NCBI GenBank assembly: GCA_036274675.1
Contig: DASUFE010000122.1
Span: forward strand, 1-64,000
Direction: 5' to 3'
Origin: DASUFE01 sp036274675
GTDB taxonomy: Bacteria; Pseudomonadota; Gammaproteobacteria; HTCC5015
DNA: 64,000 bases
Both the position numbers and the translations under genes were made by a program. The notes below the pieces were generated by a model that was not told the DNA's origin, did not search any database, and worked only from the letters and a program-made list of their open reading frames with translations. Below, one piece after another: positions 1 through 9,206 of this stretch; positions within the stretch are counted from its first letter, which is position 1, and each line of letters begins with the position of its first letter.

Positions 1-1
1 T

Positions 2-556
2 AACACGATTATTGCGCTCGCCCTGATGACGCTCCCGCCGGCCGCATCGGCCGCGCGGTTGACCAACGAACAGATCACGCAGCTGCTGCAAGACAAGATA
101 CGCGTGGTCCAGCACATGGCGCTCAATCCCCTGCTGGTGAAAGCCGTGAGACGGCAGAATGCGCAGAGCCTGGACGCCGCGACGATCGAACAGCGTGACC
201 GCGAATGGCGGTCGTCCGGCGATGAGGGTCCGCTGAAGCGCGCCCTGCAAAGCGGCGACCATGCGGCCGTCATGCGGCGGTTTGTCGATCAGGACCCCGC
301 CTTGAGCGGAGCCCTGCTCGCGGACAACCAGGGCGCCAATGTGGCGACCTACCGCCTGGCGGACGATTACTGGCAGGGAGATGAAGCGGAGTGGGAAAGG
401 ACATACAACCGGGGCGAGGGCCAGGTATATGTCAGTCCCATACAGCTCGATGAAAAAACCGGGGCCGCTTCCACGTATGTCGCCGCGCCGGTGCTGGACC
501 GCGGCGCAACCATCGGCGTCCTGGTGGTCGGCGTCAACCTGGGCGGCTCCCGATGA
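2..556 (+). CDS. Exported PDC/Cache-type sensor domain protein, 5' end outside window
   Basis: The frame is open to the left edge, so the true start is probably upstream; the first visible residues (IIALALMTLPPAASAA) look like the end of a signal peptide. The mature part of about 160 residues has the look of a single PDC/Cache sensor domain: an N-terminal helix ending in a conserved-looking NPLLVKAVR, then LLADNQGANVATYRLADDYWQGDEAEW, then a C-terminal strand ending in GVLVVGVNL. No second membrane segment or output domain follows, so it would be a free periplasmic ligand-binding protein. It lies 81 bp upstream of an MCP and a CheA-type kinase on the same strand, which suggests it feeds a signal to that chemosensory system. 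Family assignment is from pattern, moderately sure; the ligand is unknown. Confidence 0.7.
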   Translation, partial: NTIIALALMTLPPAASAARLTNEQITQLLQDKIRVVQHMALNPLLVKAVRRQNAQSLDAATIEQRDREWRSSGDEGPLKRALQSGDHAAVMRRFVDQDPALSGALLADNQGANVATYRLADDYWQGDEAEWERTYNRGEGQVYVSPIQLDEKTGAASTYVAAPVLDRGATIGVLVVGVNLGGSR

Positions 557-637
557 AGCAGTCGCGGCGGATACCTGGGGAAAATTCCTGAAAGCAGACC
601 GGGGATTCCTGGTCCATAAATTCAAGAGGATAAGGCC

Positions 638-2449
638 ATGTTTGGTAATCTGAAAATAGGACAGCGCATCATCAGTCTGATCGTCATCCAGGCGATCATT
701 CTGCTGTTTGTCGGGTTGATATCGATCTACGGTCTGCGCAGCGGCACCGAGTCGACACTGGAATTGGACAAGGCCGTGAACGCGAGCGCGCGGCTGAGCT
801 ATGTCGTGGAACCGATCCGCACGGACTTTCTCGAACTGGTCAGGGATCTCAGTGAGGGCAAGCTCGGCTGGCAGGACGCCGCGACCAAACTGAGCCTGGT
901 CGAGTCCGATTTCGAGGACAACTGGAATATCTTCATCGATTCGCTGTCGGCCGCGGACCTCGAATTCACCGACGAGGTTCTTACGCCTTACCGGGCGGAT
1001 ATCAAGCAGGTTGTCGCGCGACTGCAGGCTATCATCGATGGTCAGGACGGCGCGGCACTGGAGAATTTCGCGTCGAATGAGGCGAAACCGGCGACCATGA
1101 TGTTCGTCAGTAACGTGCAGGCTTCGATCGCCGAACAGGACTTGAGATCGAACAATATATTGGTCGAGTCGCAACGGCGTGAAAAATCGATCCTCATCAT
1201 CACCATCGTCGCGTTTATCGCCGGCATATTCGTATCCAGCGTGCTCGGCATCCTGATCTACCAGTCGATCGCCGCGCCCATCGGCGTGATATCCGAAACC
1301 GTGCGCAAGGTGTCGAACGGGGACATTTCCGCCCGCGCCGGTCTTGAGGGCAACGATGAGCTGTCGAGCCTGGGCCGGACGCTGGACGAGCTGCTGCGCG
1401 ACAAAATGGCCACCCTCGACCAGTCGGCCCGGGAAAACCGGATACTCAACGATTCGATCATCAACCTGCTGCGCGCGGTGAGCCTGTTGAGTCAGCGCGA
1501 TCTGACCATCAACCTGCCGGTTACCGAGGATGTGACCGGCCCGCTGGCGGACGCCATCAACAAGCTGACGCGGGACACTTCCGCGGTACTGACCAAAGTG
1601 ACCCATGTGGCCGAGCGGGTGGGACTGGCGTCCGAGCAGGTGGACAGCAAGGCCAACTTCGTGAAGAACGTGGCCATGACGCAGCAGCAGGACCTGGCGA
1701 AAACCGCCCAGGAACTGGCGCAGGCCTCGGTCGAGCTCAACAACATCGTGGCGGTGGCCAATAACTGTAACCAGATCGCGGGACGTGCCGACAAGTCCAC
1801 GCAGACGGCGACCGCGACGGTGACGGATACCCTGCGCGGCATGAACACCATCCGGGAGACGATCAACGAGGCCGGCAAGCGTATCAAGCGCCTGGGCGAG
1901 CGCTCGCAGGAAATCGGAACCGTCGTCGACCTCATCAAGGACGTCGCCGAGCGTACCCACGTGCTGGCGCTGAACTCCAGCGTACAGGCGGCCGCGGCCG
2001 GCGAGGCGGGACGCGGTTTCGCGGTGATCGCCGAAGAAGTACAGCGGCTCGCCGAGAACGCCAAGCGCGCCACCGGCGAAATTTCTTCGCTGGTCAAGAA
2101 CATCCAGATCGAAACCAACGACACGATGACCACGATGGAAAAGACCATTGGCTACGTGGTCGAGGGTTCGAAGCTGGCGGAAAGCGCGGGGCAGCAGATG
2201 CAGGAAACGCAGCAGATCACCGGCATGCTGGTGGCGGCGGTGCGCGAGATCGCCGCCAATACCGAGAAGCAGGCCTGGATCAGCAACCAGTTGCGGGAGC
2301 GCGCGCAGGTCATCAACCAGAGCACGCAGGATACCGCCCGCGAACTTGACGAGCAGCTCGACCAGACCAGAAGTCTCACCGACTTTTGTAAACAGCTTAT
2401 AAGTTCGGTGAAGATCTTCAAACTGCCGGCCGCCATGCAGTCCGCCTAG
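638..2449 (+). CDS. Methyl-accepting chemotaxis protein, PilJ-like
   Basis: Inner-membrane chemoreceptor of 603 residues. A first membrane segment lies at about 11-33, a helical periplasmic domain at about 35-185, a second membrane segment at about 186-211 (ILIITIVAFIAGIFVSSVLG), then a HAMP linker to about 265 and a long cytoplasmic coiled coil. The signalling hairpin is clear: ALNSSVQAAAAGEAGRGFAV followed by IAEEVQRLAENAKRA. The ATG at 638 is preceded by AGAGGATAAGG. The next gene, 14 bp downstream, encodes a CheA-type hybrid kinase, so receptor and kinase are co-transcribed. The pairing with a REC-containing CheA resembles Chp/Pil systems that control twitching or cAMP, but no other Pil/Che gene is in view, so the output is inferred only. 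Confidence 0.9.
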   Translation: MFGNLKIGQRIISLIVIQAIILLFVGLISIYGLRSGTESTLELDKAVNASARLSYVVEPIRTDFLELVRDLSEGKLGWQDAATKLSLVESDFEDNWNIFIDSLSAADLEFTDEVLTPYRADIKQVVARLQAIIDGQDGAALENFASNEAKPATMMFVSNVQASIAEQDLRSNNILVESQRREKSILIITIVAFIAGIFVSSVLGILIYQSIAAPIGVISETVRKVSNGDISARAGLEGNDELSSLGRTLDELLRDKMATLDQSARENRILNDSIINLLRAVSLLSQRDLTINLPVTEDVTGPLADAINKLTRDTSAVLTKVTHVAERVGLASEQVDSKANFVKNVAMTQQQDLAKTAQELAQASVELNNIVAVANNCNQIAGRADKSTQTATATVTDTLRGMNTIRETINEAGKRIKRLGERSQEIGTVVDLIKDVAERTHVLALNSSVQAAAAGEAGRGFAVIAEEVQRLAENAKRATGEISSLVKNIQIETNDTMTTMEKTIGYVVEGSKLAESAGQQMQETQQITGMLVAAVREIAANTEKQAWISNQLRERAQVINQSTQDTARELDEQLDQTRSLTDFCKQLISSVKIFKLPAAMQSA

Positions 2450-2462
2450 GCAGGGATGCGCA

Positions 2463-5276
2463 GTGTCCAACCGCGAAATATTATCGGTACTGGCGGAAGA
2501 ACTTCGTCAGGGTGAGGCGCTGCTAAGCCGGTCGGCCGGACTGCTGGGCAGCGCCGATGCGCCGCAGGACCTGCTCAACGCGTCCAGGGAGGATTACTGC
2601 GCCTTCACCGCGCGCGTGGCCGGAGTGGCCGGCGCGATCGACCTCGGGGGGTTGCAGACCCTGATGGGTTTTATCGATGTCAACGTATCGCTGTTCGCGG
2701 AATCCCCCGCGGATGTGCGCGGTAACGGGCGTATCACCGCATTGATCGCCGGCTGGCCGTCAAGGCTGTCTGATTTTATCCTCAACAGTTCCGATCCGGA
2801 GGCCGCGCAGTCGCTGCGATCCTTCCTGCTGGCAGAAGACTGGCCCTGGAAGATCGAGGCGTCACAGCTCGACGGGATCATCGAGGAAATAAGGTTTTTC
2901 GGAAACGCGGCGGATGCCTCATTGAATGATGAGGAGCAGGCGCCGCTGACGGCCGATGACGTTGCAGTGCAGATCCCGGATGACATCAATCTCAAACTGC
3001 TCGCCACGTTCCGCCAGGAGTTGCCGCAAGGCACCGCCGAACTGTCGCACCGGATCCAGAAGCTCTTCGACCGCAGCGTGACGCGCGAGGATATGACCGA
3101 GGCCCGGCGGGTCGCCCATACCCTGAAGGGCGCCGCGAACATCGTCGGTGTGAAAGGCATCGCCAATGTCACGCACTATCTCGAGGATATCCTGGAAACC
3201 CTGGTGAAGCAGGACAGCCTGCCGTCGAACGAGCTGGCGGAGGTTCTGATCGAAGCCGCCGACTGCCTCGAAATCATGGCTGAGGCCGCACTGGGCCTGT
3301 CTGAACCGCCGCCGCAGGCGTTGCAGGTGTTGCAAGGCCTGGCGGACTGGCAGCAACGCTTCGCGGGCGGTGAATATACGGGTTTCGAGCCGATGGTTGA
3401 GGCCGCCGACGTGGAGGTTACCGCGGAACATGCGGCGCCCGCCCGCGTAACGGCCGCGGCCGTGCCGGAAACGGAACCCGAGCTGCAAGGCAATATACTG
3501 GACAGACTGCTGGACATTACCGGCGAGCTGTCGAGCTCGAATCTGATCACCCGCGGACAACTGGCCCTCGCGCTCAAGAATTCGGAAGTGCTGCATAAGC
3601 AGCAGCATGCCTTGCACGTGCAGATGGGTCTGCTGCAGGAACTGATTTATACGCAGGGCCTGAAGAAGAATTTCGCAGGCCTGCGCACCCAGGGCCTGGA
3701 GCGGAATTTCGATCCGCTGGAGATGGATCAGTATAACGAGCTGCACAGCATCGCCAGTCTCGTGACGGAATTGCTGGACGACATGCGGGAAGTCACGCGC
3801 TCGGTCTCGGGAGAGCTGGCGCAGGTCAAGGAGCTGTTGACCCAGCAGGACCAGTTGAACCGGGAACTGAATCAGTCGATTACGTCCGAACGCCTGACGC
3901 CGGTCAGCTCCATATTGCCGCGGCTGCAGCGCAGCGTGCGGCAGACCTGTCGTATGACCGGTAAGGAGGCCGCACTGGCCGTGACGGGCGAGTCGCTTTA
4001 TATCGACAACTCCATTCTGGACGCGATCGTGGACCCGCTGCTGCATATCCTCAGGAACGCGGTCGACCACGGAGTCGAAGCGCCGCAGGAGCGGGCGGAT
4101 GCCGGGAAATCAAAAGTCGCGACCATCACCCTGGCTTTCGAGCGCGTGGGTAACAATATCGTAATCCGTTGCAAGGATGACGGCCGCGGCATCGATTCGG
4201 CGGCGGTCAAAAACAAGGCGCTGCAGCTGGGCCTGATCGGGGCGGAGCAGATCGTTACTGAAAAGGAGTTGTTCGAGCTGATACTCCAGCCTGGCTTTTC
4301 CACCCGCTCGGATGCGAACCAGGTCTCCGGCCGTGGTCTGGGGATGGATGTGGTCGCCAAGAAGGTCGCCGACCTGCGCGGCAGTCTGGCGATACAGTCG
4401 GAAGCGGGCAAGGGCACCGAATTCATCATCACCGTCCCACAGACTCTGTTGAAGACCCACGTGCTGTTGTTGAGGTCGGGCGGGCTGGTGTTCGGCATCC
4501 TATCGGGTTCTTTCAGCCAGATCGTGAATATCGAACCGGATGCCTTCGAAGAGCATGCCGGCGGACACCGGATCCGTTTCAAGGACCGGCTGTACGATAT
4601 CCGGCACCTGAGCGAGCTGCTCGGAATCGGCGCCGCGGGCGAAGGTATCGGGCATATGCGCCGGGCCGCCCTGCTGGTGGATGACGCGGATATCAGGACC
4701 GCCACTCTGATCGAAGAGGCGCTGAGCAACGTGGAATTGTTCATCAAGAAAATCGGCCGCTATATTCCCCGCATCGGGGCCATTATCGGCACCGTGCTGA
4801 CGGCCGAAGGCATGGCGGTCCCGGTATTCGATCTCAAGGATCTGTTGCGCAAACCGTCGCGGCTGGTCGCCGATTATCTGCAGCAGCATATCGAGCAACC
4901 CGTTCCGACGGCGGTCAATGTGCTGATTGTCGACGACTCCAGCAGCGCCCGCCGCAGCCTGAGCCAGGTCGCCAGGGACGCGGGTTACGATGTGCGCACT
5001 GCGATCGACGGCGTGGAAGCCATCACCCTGATCGAGGAAAAAGTCCCGGACCTGCTGCTGACGGATCTCGAAATGCCGAAAATGAACGGGCTGGAGCTGG
5101 CCGCGCATCTGCGCTCACACGACAATACCCGGAATCTGCCCATCGTCATGGTCACTTCCCGTTCCACGGAGAAACACAAGTCGCAGGCGATGGCGACAGG
5201 CGTGAACAGCTACATCACCAAGCCGTTCACCAACGACGATCTCATATACGAAATGCACCAGCTGCTTCGCCGATAG
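2463..5276 (+). CDS. Hybrid chemotaxis histidine kinase (CheA/ChpA type) with C-terminal receiver
   Basis: 937 residues, starting with GTG 14 bp after the MCP stop. An N-terminal helical region (1-150) precedes an Hpt domain whose phosphoacceptor is His219 in ARRVAHTLKGAANIVG. A long dimerisation region follows (about 340-490), then an HATPase with N box LLHILRNAVDHGVEAPQERA (about 520-540), DDGRGID and GRGLGMDVV, then a CheW-like domain (about 655-790), and a receiver domain (about 815-937) with LIVDDSSSARRS and phosphoacceptor Asp868 in LLTDLEMPKMNG. That is the CheA order P1-P3-P4-P5 plus REC, with one clear Hpt domain, so it is a short relative of ChpA. It would autophosphorylate in response to the upstream receptor. 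No CheY, CheB, CheR or CheW gene is seen. Confidence 0.92.
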   Translation: MSNREILSVLAEELRQGEALLSRSAGLLGSADAPQDLLNASREDYCAFTARVAGVAGAIDLGGLQTLMGFIDVNVSLFAESPADVRGNGRITALIAGWPSRLSDFILNSSDPEAAQSLRSFLLAEDWPWKIEASQLDGIIEEIRFFGNAADASLNDEEQAPLTADDVAVQIPDDINLKLLATFRQELPQGTAELSHRIQKLFDRSVTREDMTEARRVAHTLKGAANIVGVKGIANVTHYLEDILETLVKQDSLPSNELAEVLIEAADCLEIMAEAALGLSEPPPQALQVLQGLADWQQRFAGGEYTGFEPMVEAADVEVTAEHAAPARVTAAAVPETEPELQGNILDRLLDITGELSSSNLITRGQLALALKNSEVLHKQQHALHVQMGLLQELIYTQGLKKNFAGLRTQGLERNFDPLEMDQYNELHSIASLVTELLDDMREVTRSVSGELAQVKELLTQQDQLNRELNQSITSERLTPVSSILPRLQRSVRQTCRMTGKEAALAVTGESLYIDNSILDAIVDPLLHILRNAVDHGVEAPQERADAGKSKVATITLAFERVGNNIVIRCKDDGRGIDSAAVKNKALQLGLIGAEQIVTEKELFELILQPGFSTRSDANQVSGRGLGMDVVAKKVADLRGSLAIQSEAGKGTEFIITVPQTLLKTHVLLLRSGGLVFGILSGSFSQIVNIEPDAFEEHAGGHRIRFKDRLYDIRHLSELLGIGAAGEGIGHMRRAALLVDDADIRTATLIEEALSNVELFIKKIGRYIPRIGAIIGTVLTAEGMAVPVFDLKDLLRKPSRLVADYLQQHIEQPVPTAVNVLIVDDSSSARRSLSQVARDAGYDVRTAIDGVEAITLIEEKVPDLLLTDLEMPKMNGLELAAHLRSHDNTRNLPIVMVTSRSTEKHKSQAMATGVNSYITKPFTNDDLIYEMHQLLRR

Positions 5277-5321
5277 CCGGAAATCTTTCGAGATTGCTTG
5301 ATTCAGGGCTAATTAATAACA

Positions 5322-5394
5322 AACTACGGAGAGCACAGAGCGCACAGAGTTTTAAGAATTAATCTGCTCTGTGATCTCGGTGTTCTCTGTGGTT
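5322..5394. repeat. Imperfect palindromic repeat of the gagcacagag type between convergent genes
   Basis: Two 28-base arms, 5322-5349 and 5367-5394, pair with a few mismatches around a 17-base AT-rich loop. Each arm is itself built of short tandem units close to GAGCACAGAG/CGCACAGAG. Similar CACAGAGAACACAGAG elements occur in intergenic DNA of many proteobacteria (general knowledge, not checked here). It fills most of the gap between the tail-to-tail kinase genes and may act as a bidirectional transcript end. Confidence 0.7.
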
Positions 5395-5435
5395 ATATTT
5401 TTTATTGTAACGCCATAAAAAATGCTGTATCGCCA

Positions 5436-6758
5436 CTAGCTGGCGCGGGATGAGGCGAGGCGGTCGATCAGGTTCTGGCTGAACGCCCTGTAGTACTGGA
5501 GCTGGGTTCTCTCGGACAGGGTTTCGATGCCGACGGCGTTCACTTTCAACAGCAGTACTCCGCTTTCGGCGGTCAAAACCGGACCTTGCTTGCCGGGAGT
5601 CGTAAAACCCGTTTTACCGAAACATTCTCCCCTGTTCAGGATCACCAGCAGCTGCGCCGCTTGCGTGACGCGCACGGTTCCTTTCACCACGATGTAGAAG
5701 GAATTGCCGATGTCGCTTTCCTGCGAAATCCTTTCGCCCTGCTTGAAATTCAGCAGGGTGCTGACGGTCATGATTTCATCCAGGTTCGAAGTGTCGAATC
5801 TGCTGAAAAATTTGAGTTTCAACAGGGCATGGTGTTGTTCGCTCTGGCTGATACTGTGTTCGACGTGGGCCAGGTTGTCGTGAATCGACGCCAGTTCCGC
5901 CGCCATGGCCTTGCCGCTTTCGAAGCGCTTTGACGGATCCTTTTGCAGCGCCCTGTCGACGACGTTCCAGAGCGCCGGCGGCAGGTCCGGGCGCTCGTCC
6001 TGCAGCCTGGGCGGCTGAACCTTGATGATGCTGCGGAATATATCCACGATTTCTTCGGAGGCGTAAAGCCGTTTGCCGGTCAGCAGGTGGTACATGACGG
6101 CGCCCAGCGAGTAGAGGTCGCTCTGCGGCCCGACCTGCTGCCGTTGCACCTGCTCGGGCGACATATAGCTCGGCGAGCCGACAAGCAGGTTCGAGTTGAT
6201 GGTCTTGTTCTGGGTGATCGCCGCCACGCTGAAATCCATCAGCTTGGTTTCGCCGTCCTCGCTCAGCATGATATTGCCGGGCTTGATGTCGCGATGGATG
6301 ACCCCCATGGAGTGGGAGAGGTCCAGCGCGAGGCAGCATTTGAACATGCATTCCACCACCTTGGCGGCCGGCAGCAGGTTGTCGCTGCGGCAGTATTCCT
6401 TCAGGGTCACGCCGCGCACGTACTCCATGACGATGTATTGCAGATCCTTTTCCATCTGCGCGTCGTAGAGGGCGACGATGTTCGGGTGCTGCAGCCGCCC
6501 TGCGGCATGGGCTTCGGCGAAAAAATCCAGTTTCGCCTGTCGCTGTTTGCTGTCTTCCGTCGCGGGGTCGCACCAGCCGATTTTGATGGCCACGTCACGA
6601 CGCACGAAGGGATCGAACCCCTTGTAAACGACGCCGTTGGCGCCCCGGCCCAACTCTTCACCGATTTCATATTTCCCGAGCTTGTAGGGTATGGCCTGCG
6701 CCAGGATGTCTCCGACGCCGTCTTCCCTGATGGTGAGGTCAATCGCATTCTCTTCCAT
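5436..6758 (-). CDS. Serine/threonine protein kinase with C-terminal cyclic-nucleotide-binding-like domain
   Basis: 440 residues. A Hanks-type kinase domain spans about 27-290: glycine loop GRGANGVVYKG, VAIK lysine, catalytic loop HRDIKPGN, and activation segment SPSYMSPEQ. The metal-binding DFG motif reads DFS. A short coiled region leads to a cNMP-like beta barrel at about 315-430 (NSFYIVVKGTVRVTQ, GECFGKTGF). The phosphate-binding cassette has Lys where the usual Glu is expected and lacks the usual Arg, so cAMP or cGMP binding is doubtful. No membrane segment is seen, so it is probably cytoplasmic. It is convergent with the CheA-like gene, and no phosphatase or FHA partner is adjacent. The kinase call is firm; the nature of the ligand is not. 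Confidence 0.9.
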   Translation of the reverse strand: MEENAIDLTIREDGVGDILAQAIPYKLGKYEIGEELGRGANGVVYKGFDPFVRRDVAIKIGWCDPATEDSKQRQAKLDFFAEAHAAGRLQHPNIVALYDAQMEKDLQYIVMEYVRGVTLKEYCRSDNLLPAAKVVECMFKCCLALDLSHSMGVIHRDIKPGNIMLSEDGETKLMDFSVAAITQNKTINSNLLVGSPSYMSPEQVQRQQVGPQSDLYSLGAVMYHLLTGKRLYASEEIVDIFRSIIKVQPPRLQDERPDLPPALWNVVDRALQKDPSKRFESGKAMAAELASIHDNLAHVEHSISQSEQHHALLKLKFFSRFDTSNLDEIMTVSTLLNFKQGERISQESDIGNSFYIVVKGTVRVTQAAQLLVILNRGECFGKTGFTTPGKQGPVLTAESGVLLLKVNAVGIETLSERTQLQYYRAFSQNLIDRLASSRAS

Positions 6759-7361
6759 GCTGCCGTTTTTCTCCGCGCCTGATCGGTTAATAGCGACTGT
6801 ACGCGATAATTCTTAAAATCTGGAGAGGACCATCCAGCACTGAACGAACCGGCGCGTCCCTTGTATCCCATTGTCCGGCTTGTTTTTTTGTAGGATAAAT
6901 CTTACGCAAGCCTGGCTTGCCGGCTGGTACCCTTTATAAATCCTGTAAATACCGCTGTTTCAGAACCGTTTTTGTCAGCACGCATGAAGTCTGGATAAGG
7001 CATCCCGGTTTTCCGGGAAGTGGCGCAGTCACCGCCCTTGGGCTATACCCTATTTCCATGGTGAGCCGTTCCCGGGCCCCCGGGAAACATCAGGAATCAC
7101 ATGCCGGCGACGCGTCGCCTGGTAATGTAGTCCTTCTCATGAAAACCGTTTTCCGTCTTGCTGTGCGCGAAGAGATATTTCGCGCCGATGCGTGTCTTTG
7201 GTCCGGCTGGGATCTTTGAAGGCACGATCAAAGCGGGGCATTGATAAAAATCCGGCCTGTCCGGAAGTCGCGATTTTTTGCCGCGATTCCAGGTACGGAT
7301 TTCAGGTGGCTGATCAACGCATATGACACGGAGTGTCGGGAAGACACAAGGAGAAGTAAAA
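6759..7361. other. Intergenic region between divergent kinase and hypX genes
   Basis: About 600 bp with no convincing gene; the 100-codon frame at 6917-7219 has no recognisable content. Visible details are a short CCCGG-TTTT-CCGGG hairpin near 7002-7016, and TTGATAAAAATCCG at 7241-7254, which resembles one and a half FNR/ANR half-sites. The purine-rich AAGGAGA at 7348-7354 is the ribosome-binding site for hypX. I matched no riboswitch consensus here. Confidence 0.4.
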
Positions 7362-9125
7362 GTGAAAATACTGCTGATTGCTTCCAGCTTCAACGGACTG
7401 ACCCAGCGGCTGCATCGGGAATTGGTCATGATGGGCCATACCGTATCGGTCGAGTTGGCTCTGAACCCGCGGCTTATGCTGGAAGCCGTGGAGCTGTTCG
7501 AGCCCGATGTCATCATCTGCCCCTTTCTGAAAGAACGCATCCCGGATGAAATCTGGAAAAAGCATGTCTGCCTGGTCGTGCATCCCGGGATCGAGGGCGA
7601 CCGCGGGCCGTCTTCCCTGGATTGGGCCGTCAGTGGCGGCATGGCCGGCTGGGGTGTAACCCTGCTGCAGGCCGCCCGGGAAATGGATGCGGGGCATATA
7701 TGGGGAACGAAGGATTTTCCTCTGCGCGCGGCCAGCAAGGCCAGTCTGTATCGCCGTGAAGTGACCATGCAGGCTGTCCAGCTGGTGCGGCAGGCGCTGG
7801 AAAATATCAAGAATCCGAAATTCAAGCCGCGGCCGCTGGACTATGCGCGCGCCGGCGTGAAGGGAACATTAAGGCCCGCGATGCAGCAGGCTGACCGGAA
7901 GATCGACTGGCAACGCGACACGACGGATACGGTGCTCCGTAAAATCAATGCGGCCGACAGTGCTCCCGGCGTGCTCGACGAAATGTTCGACGAGCCCGTC
8001 TACTATTACGGCGCGAGGCGTGAACCGCAGCGCAGGGGGAAACCTGGAGCCTTGATTGCGCGCTGCGGCGGAGCGATCTGTAAAGCCACCGCGGACGGCG
8101 CGGTCTGGATCCGGATGGCGAAAAGGAAATACGGACCCGATAAGGCGTGCATCAAGCTTCCCGCCGCCGAAGTGCTGGATGCCCTCGCCCGCGAAAAAAA
8201 CCGGCCCGTGCGGCTGCCCGCGGTCAAGGCCGAAGCCTGCGAGGAAATCCGCAGTCATGAAAGAAACGGAGTGGGCTATCTGTATTTCGATTTTTACAAC
8301 GGCGCCATGAATACGGAGCAGTGCCGCCGGCTGCGGCAGGAGTTGCAAAACCTGAAGAAGCGTCCGGTCAAGGTCATCACGCTGATGGGTGGTGAAGATT
8401 TCTGGGGAAACGGCATCCACCTGAACTCAATCGAGGCGGCGCCTGATCCGGCGGCCGAGTCATGGCGGAACATCCAGGCAATGGACGACCTGGTGGAGGA
8501 AATAATTCTCTCGCCGAAGCACGTCACCGTCGCCGCGCTGCGGAATAACGCTGGCGCGGGCGGCGCCATTATGCCGCTGGCCTGCGACAGAGTCGTCGCG
8601 CGCGACGGCGTGGTATTGAATCCGCATTACGCCACCATGGGTTTATATGGCTCGGAGTACTGGACCTACCTGCTGCCACGGCGGGTAGGCGAGGTGCGGG
8701 CGCGGCAGATCATACGCGAATGCATGCCCATGTTGGCCAGGGAGGCCTTGCTGCTCGATCTGGCGGATGAGTTGTTCGATGAAGATTGGGAGCGGTACCA
8801 TGAATCGGTCGTCGGCTATGCTGAGAGCCTGGCCCGGCCTGATGTGTACCGCAAATGCATCGCCTGGAAGCAGGAGCAGCGCAAGGCCGATGAAAAAAGA
8901 AAACCTCTTGCGCAATACCGTGAAGAAGAGCTTGAGCAGATGCATGCGAACTTTTTCGGCGCGAAAAGTGAATACCACCGGGCGCGGCACGATTTCGTGC
9001 ATAAGGAACGTGCCGCAAGAACGCCGTTGCGGCTGGCGTTGCACCGCAAGGACTATTCTGCTCAGCAGGCGGTCGAAACCGGGCCGGAGAAGCTGTTGCC
9101 CCTGGGCGGGGTTATCGGAGGTTAG
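7362..9125 (+). CDS. hypX: HypX/HoxX-type hydrogenase maturation protein (formyltransferase + enoyl-CoA hydratase fold)
   Basis: 587 residues from a GTG start at 7362, chosen because AAGGAGA lies about 8 bases upstream and the protein then begins with the Rossmann strand VKILLIASSFNGLTQRLH. An N-terminal formyltransferase-like domain (to about 270, with HPGIEGDRGPSSLDWAV and AGWGVTLLQ) is followed by a crotonase-fold domain (about 275-540, with LMGGEDFWGNGIHLN and NNAGAGGAIMPLACD). In known systems HypX makes CO from a formyl donor through formyl-CoA for the [NiFe]-hydrogenase cofactor, allowing maturation in air. No hydrogenase or other hyp gene is in this window, so the gene is either an outlier of a distant locus or has another use. 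Length and domain order match the family. Confidence 0.88.
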   Translation: MKILLIASSFNGLTQRLHRELVMMGHTVSVELALNPRLMLEAVELFEPDVIICPFLKERIPDEIWKKHVCLVVHPGIEGDRGPSSLDWAVSGGMAGWGVTLLQAAREMDAGHIWGTKDFPLRAASKASLYRREVTMQAVQLVRQALENIKNPKFKPRPLDYARAGVKGTLRPAMQQADRKIDWQRDTTDTVLRKINAADSAPGVLDEMFDEPVYYYGARREPQRRGKPGALIARCGGAICKATADGAVWIRMAKRKYGPDKACIKLPAAEVLDALAREKNRPVRLPAVKAEACEEIRSHERNGVGYLYFDFYNGAMNTEQCRRLRQELQNLKKRPVKVITLMGGEDFWGNGIHLNSIEAAPDPAAESWRNIQAMDDLVEEIILSPKHVTVAALRNNAGAGGAIMPLACDRVVARDGVVLNPHYATMGLYGSEYWTYLLPRRVGEVRARQIIRECMPMLAREALLLDLADELFDEDWERYHESVVGYAESLARPDVYRKCIAWKQEQRKADEKRKPLAQYREEELEQMHANFFGAKSEYHRARHDFVHKERAARTPLRLALHRKDYSAQQAVETGPEKLLPLGGVIGG

Positions 9126-9206
9126 CCCGAACAACTGGCGTCAACGGTTAAAGCTTTCGGGTTTTTTGCCGAAAATATCGAACCCATATTTAACAGGAAG
9201 TGAAAT

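Noticed and set aside
6917..7219. A 100-codon frame in the hypX leader
   Set aside because: No ribosome-binding site, mixed composition, and no family features; better read as leader DNA.
6980..7230. Possible riboswitch in the hypX leader
   Set aside because: A CCCGG hairpin and GC-rich stems are present, but I could not match c-di-GMP, Moco, cobalamin or fluoride aptamer consensus sequences.
7241..7254. FNR/ANR box (TTGATAAAAATCCG)
   Set aside because: Only eight of ten consensus positions fit, the second half-site is poor, and no promoter is placed around it; kept as a remark only.
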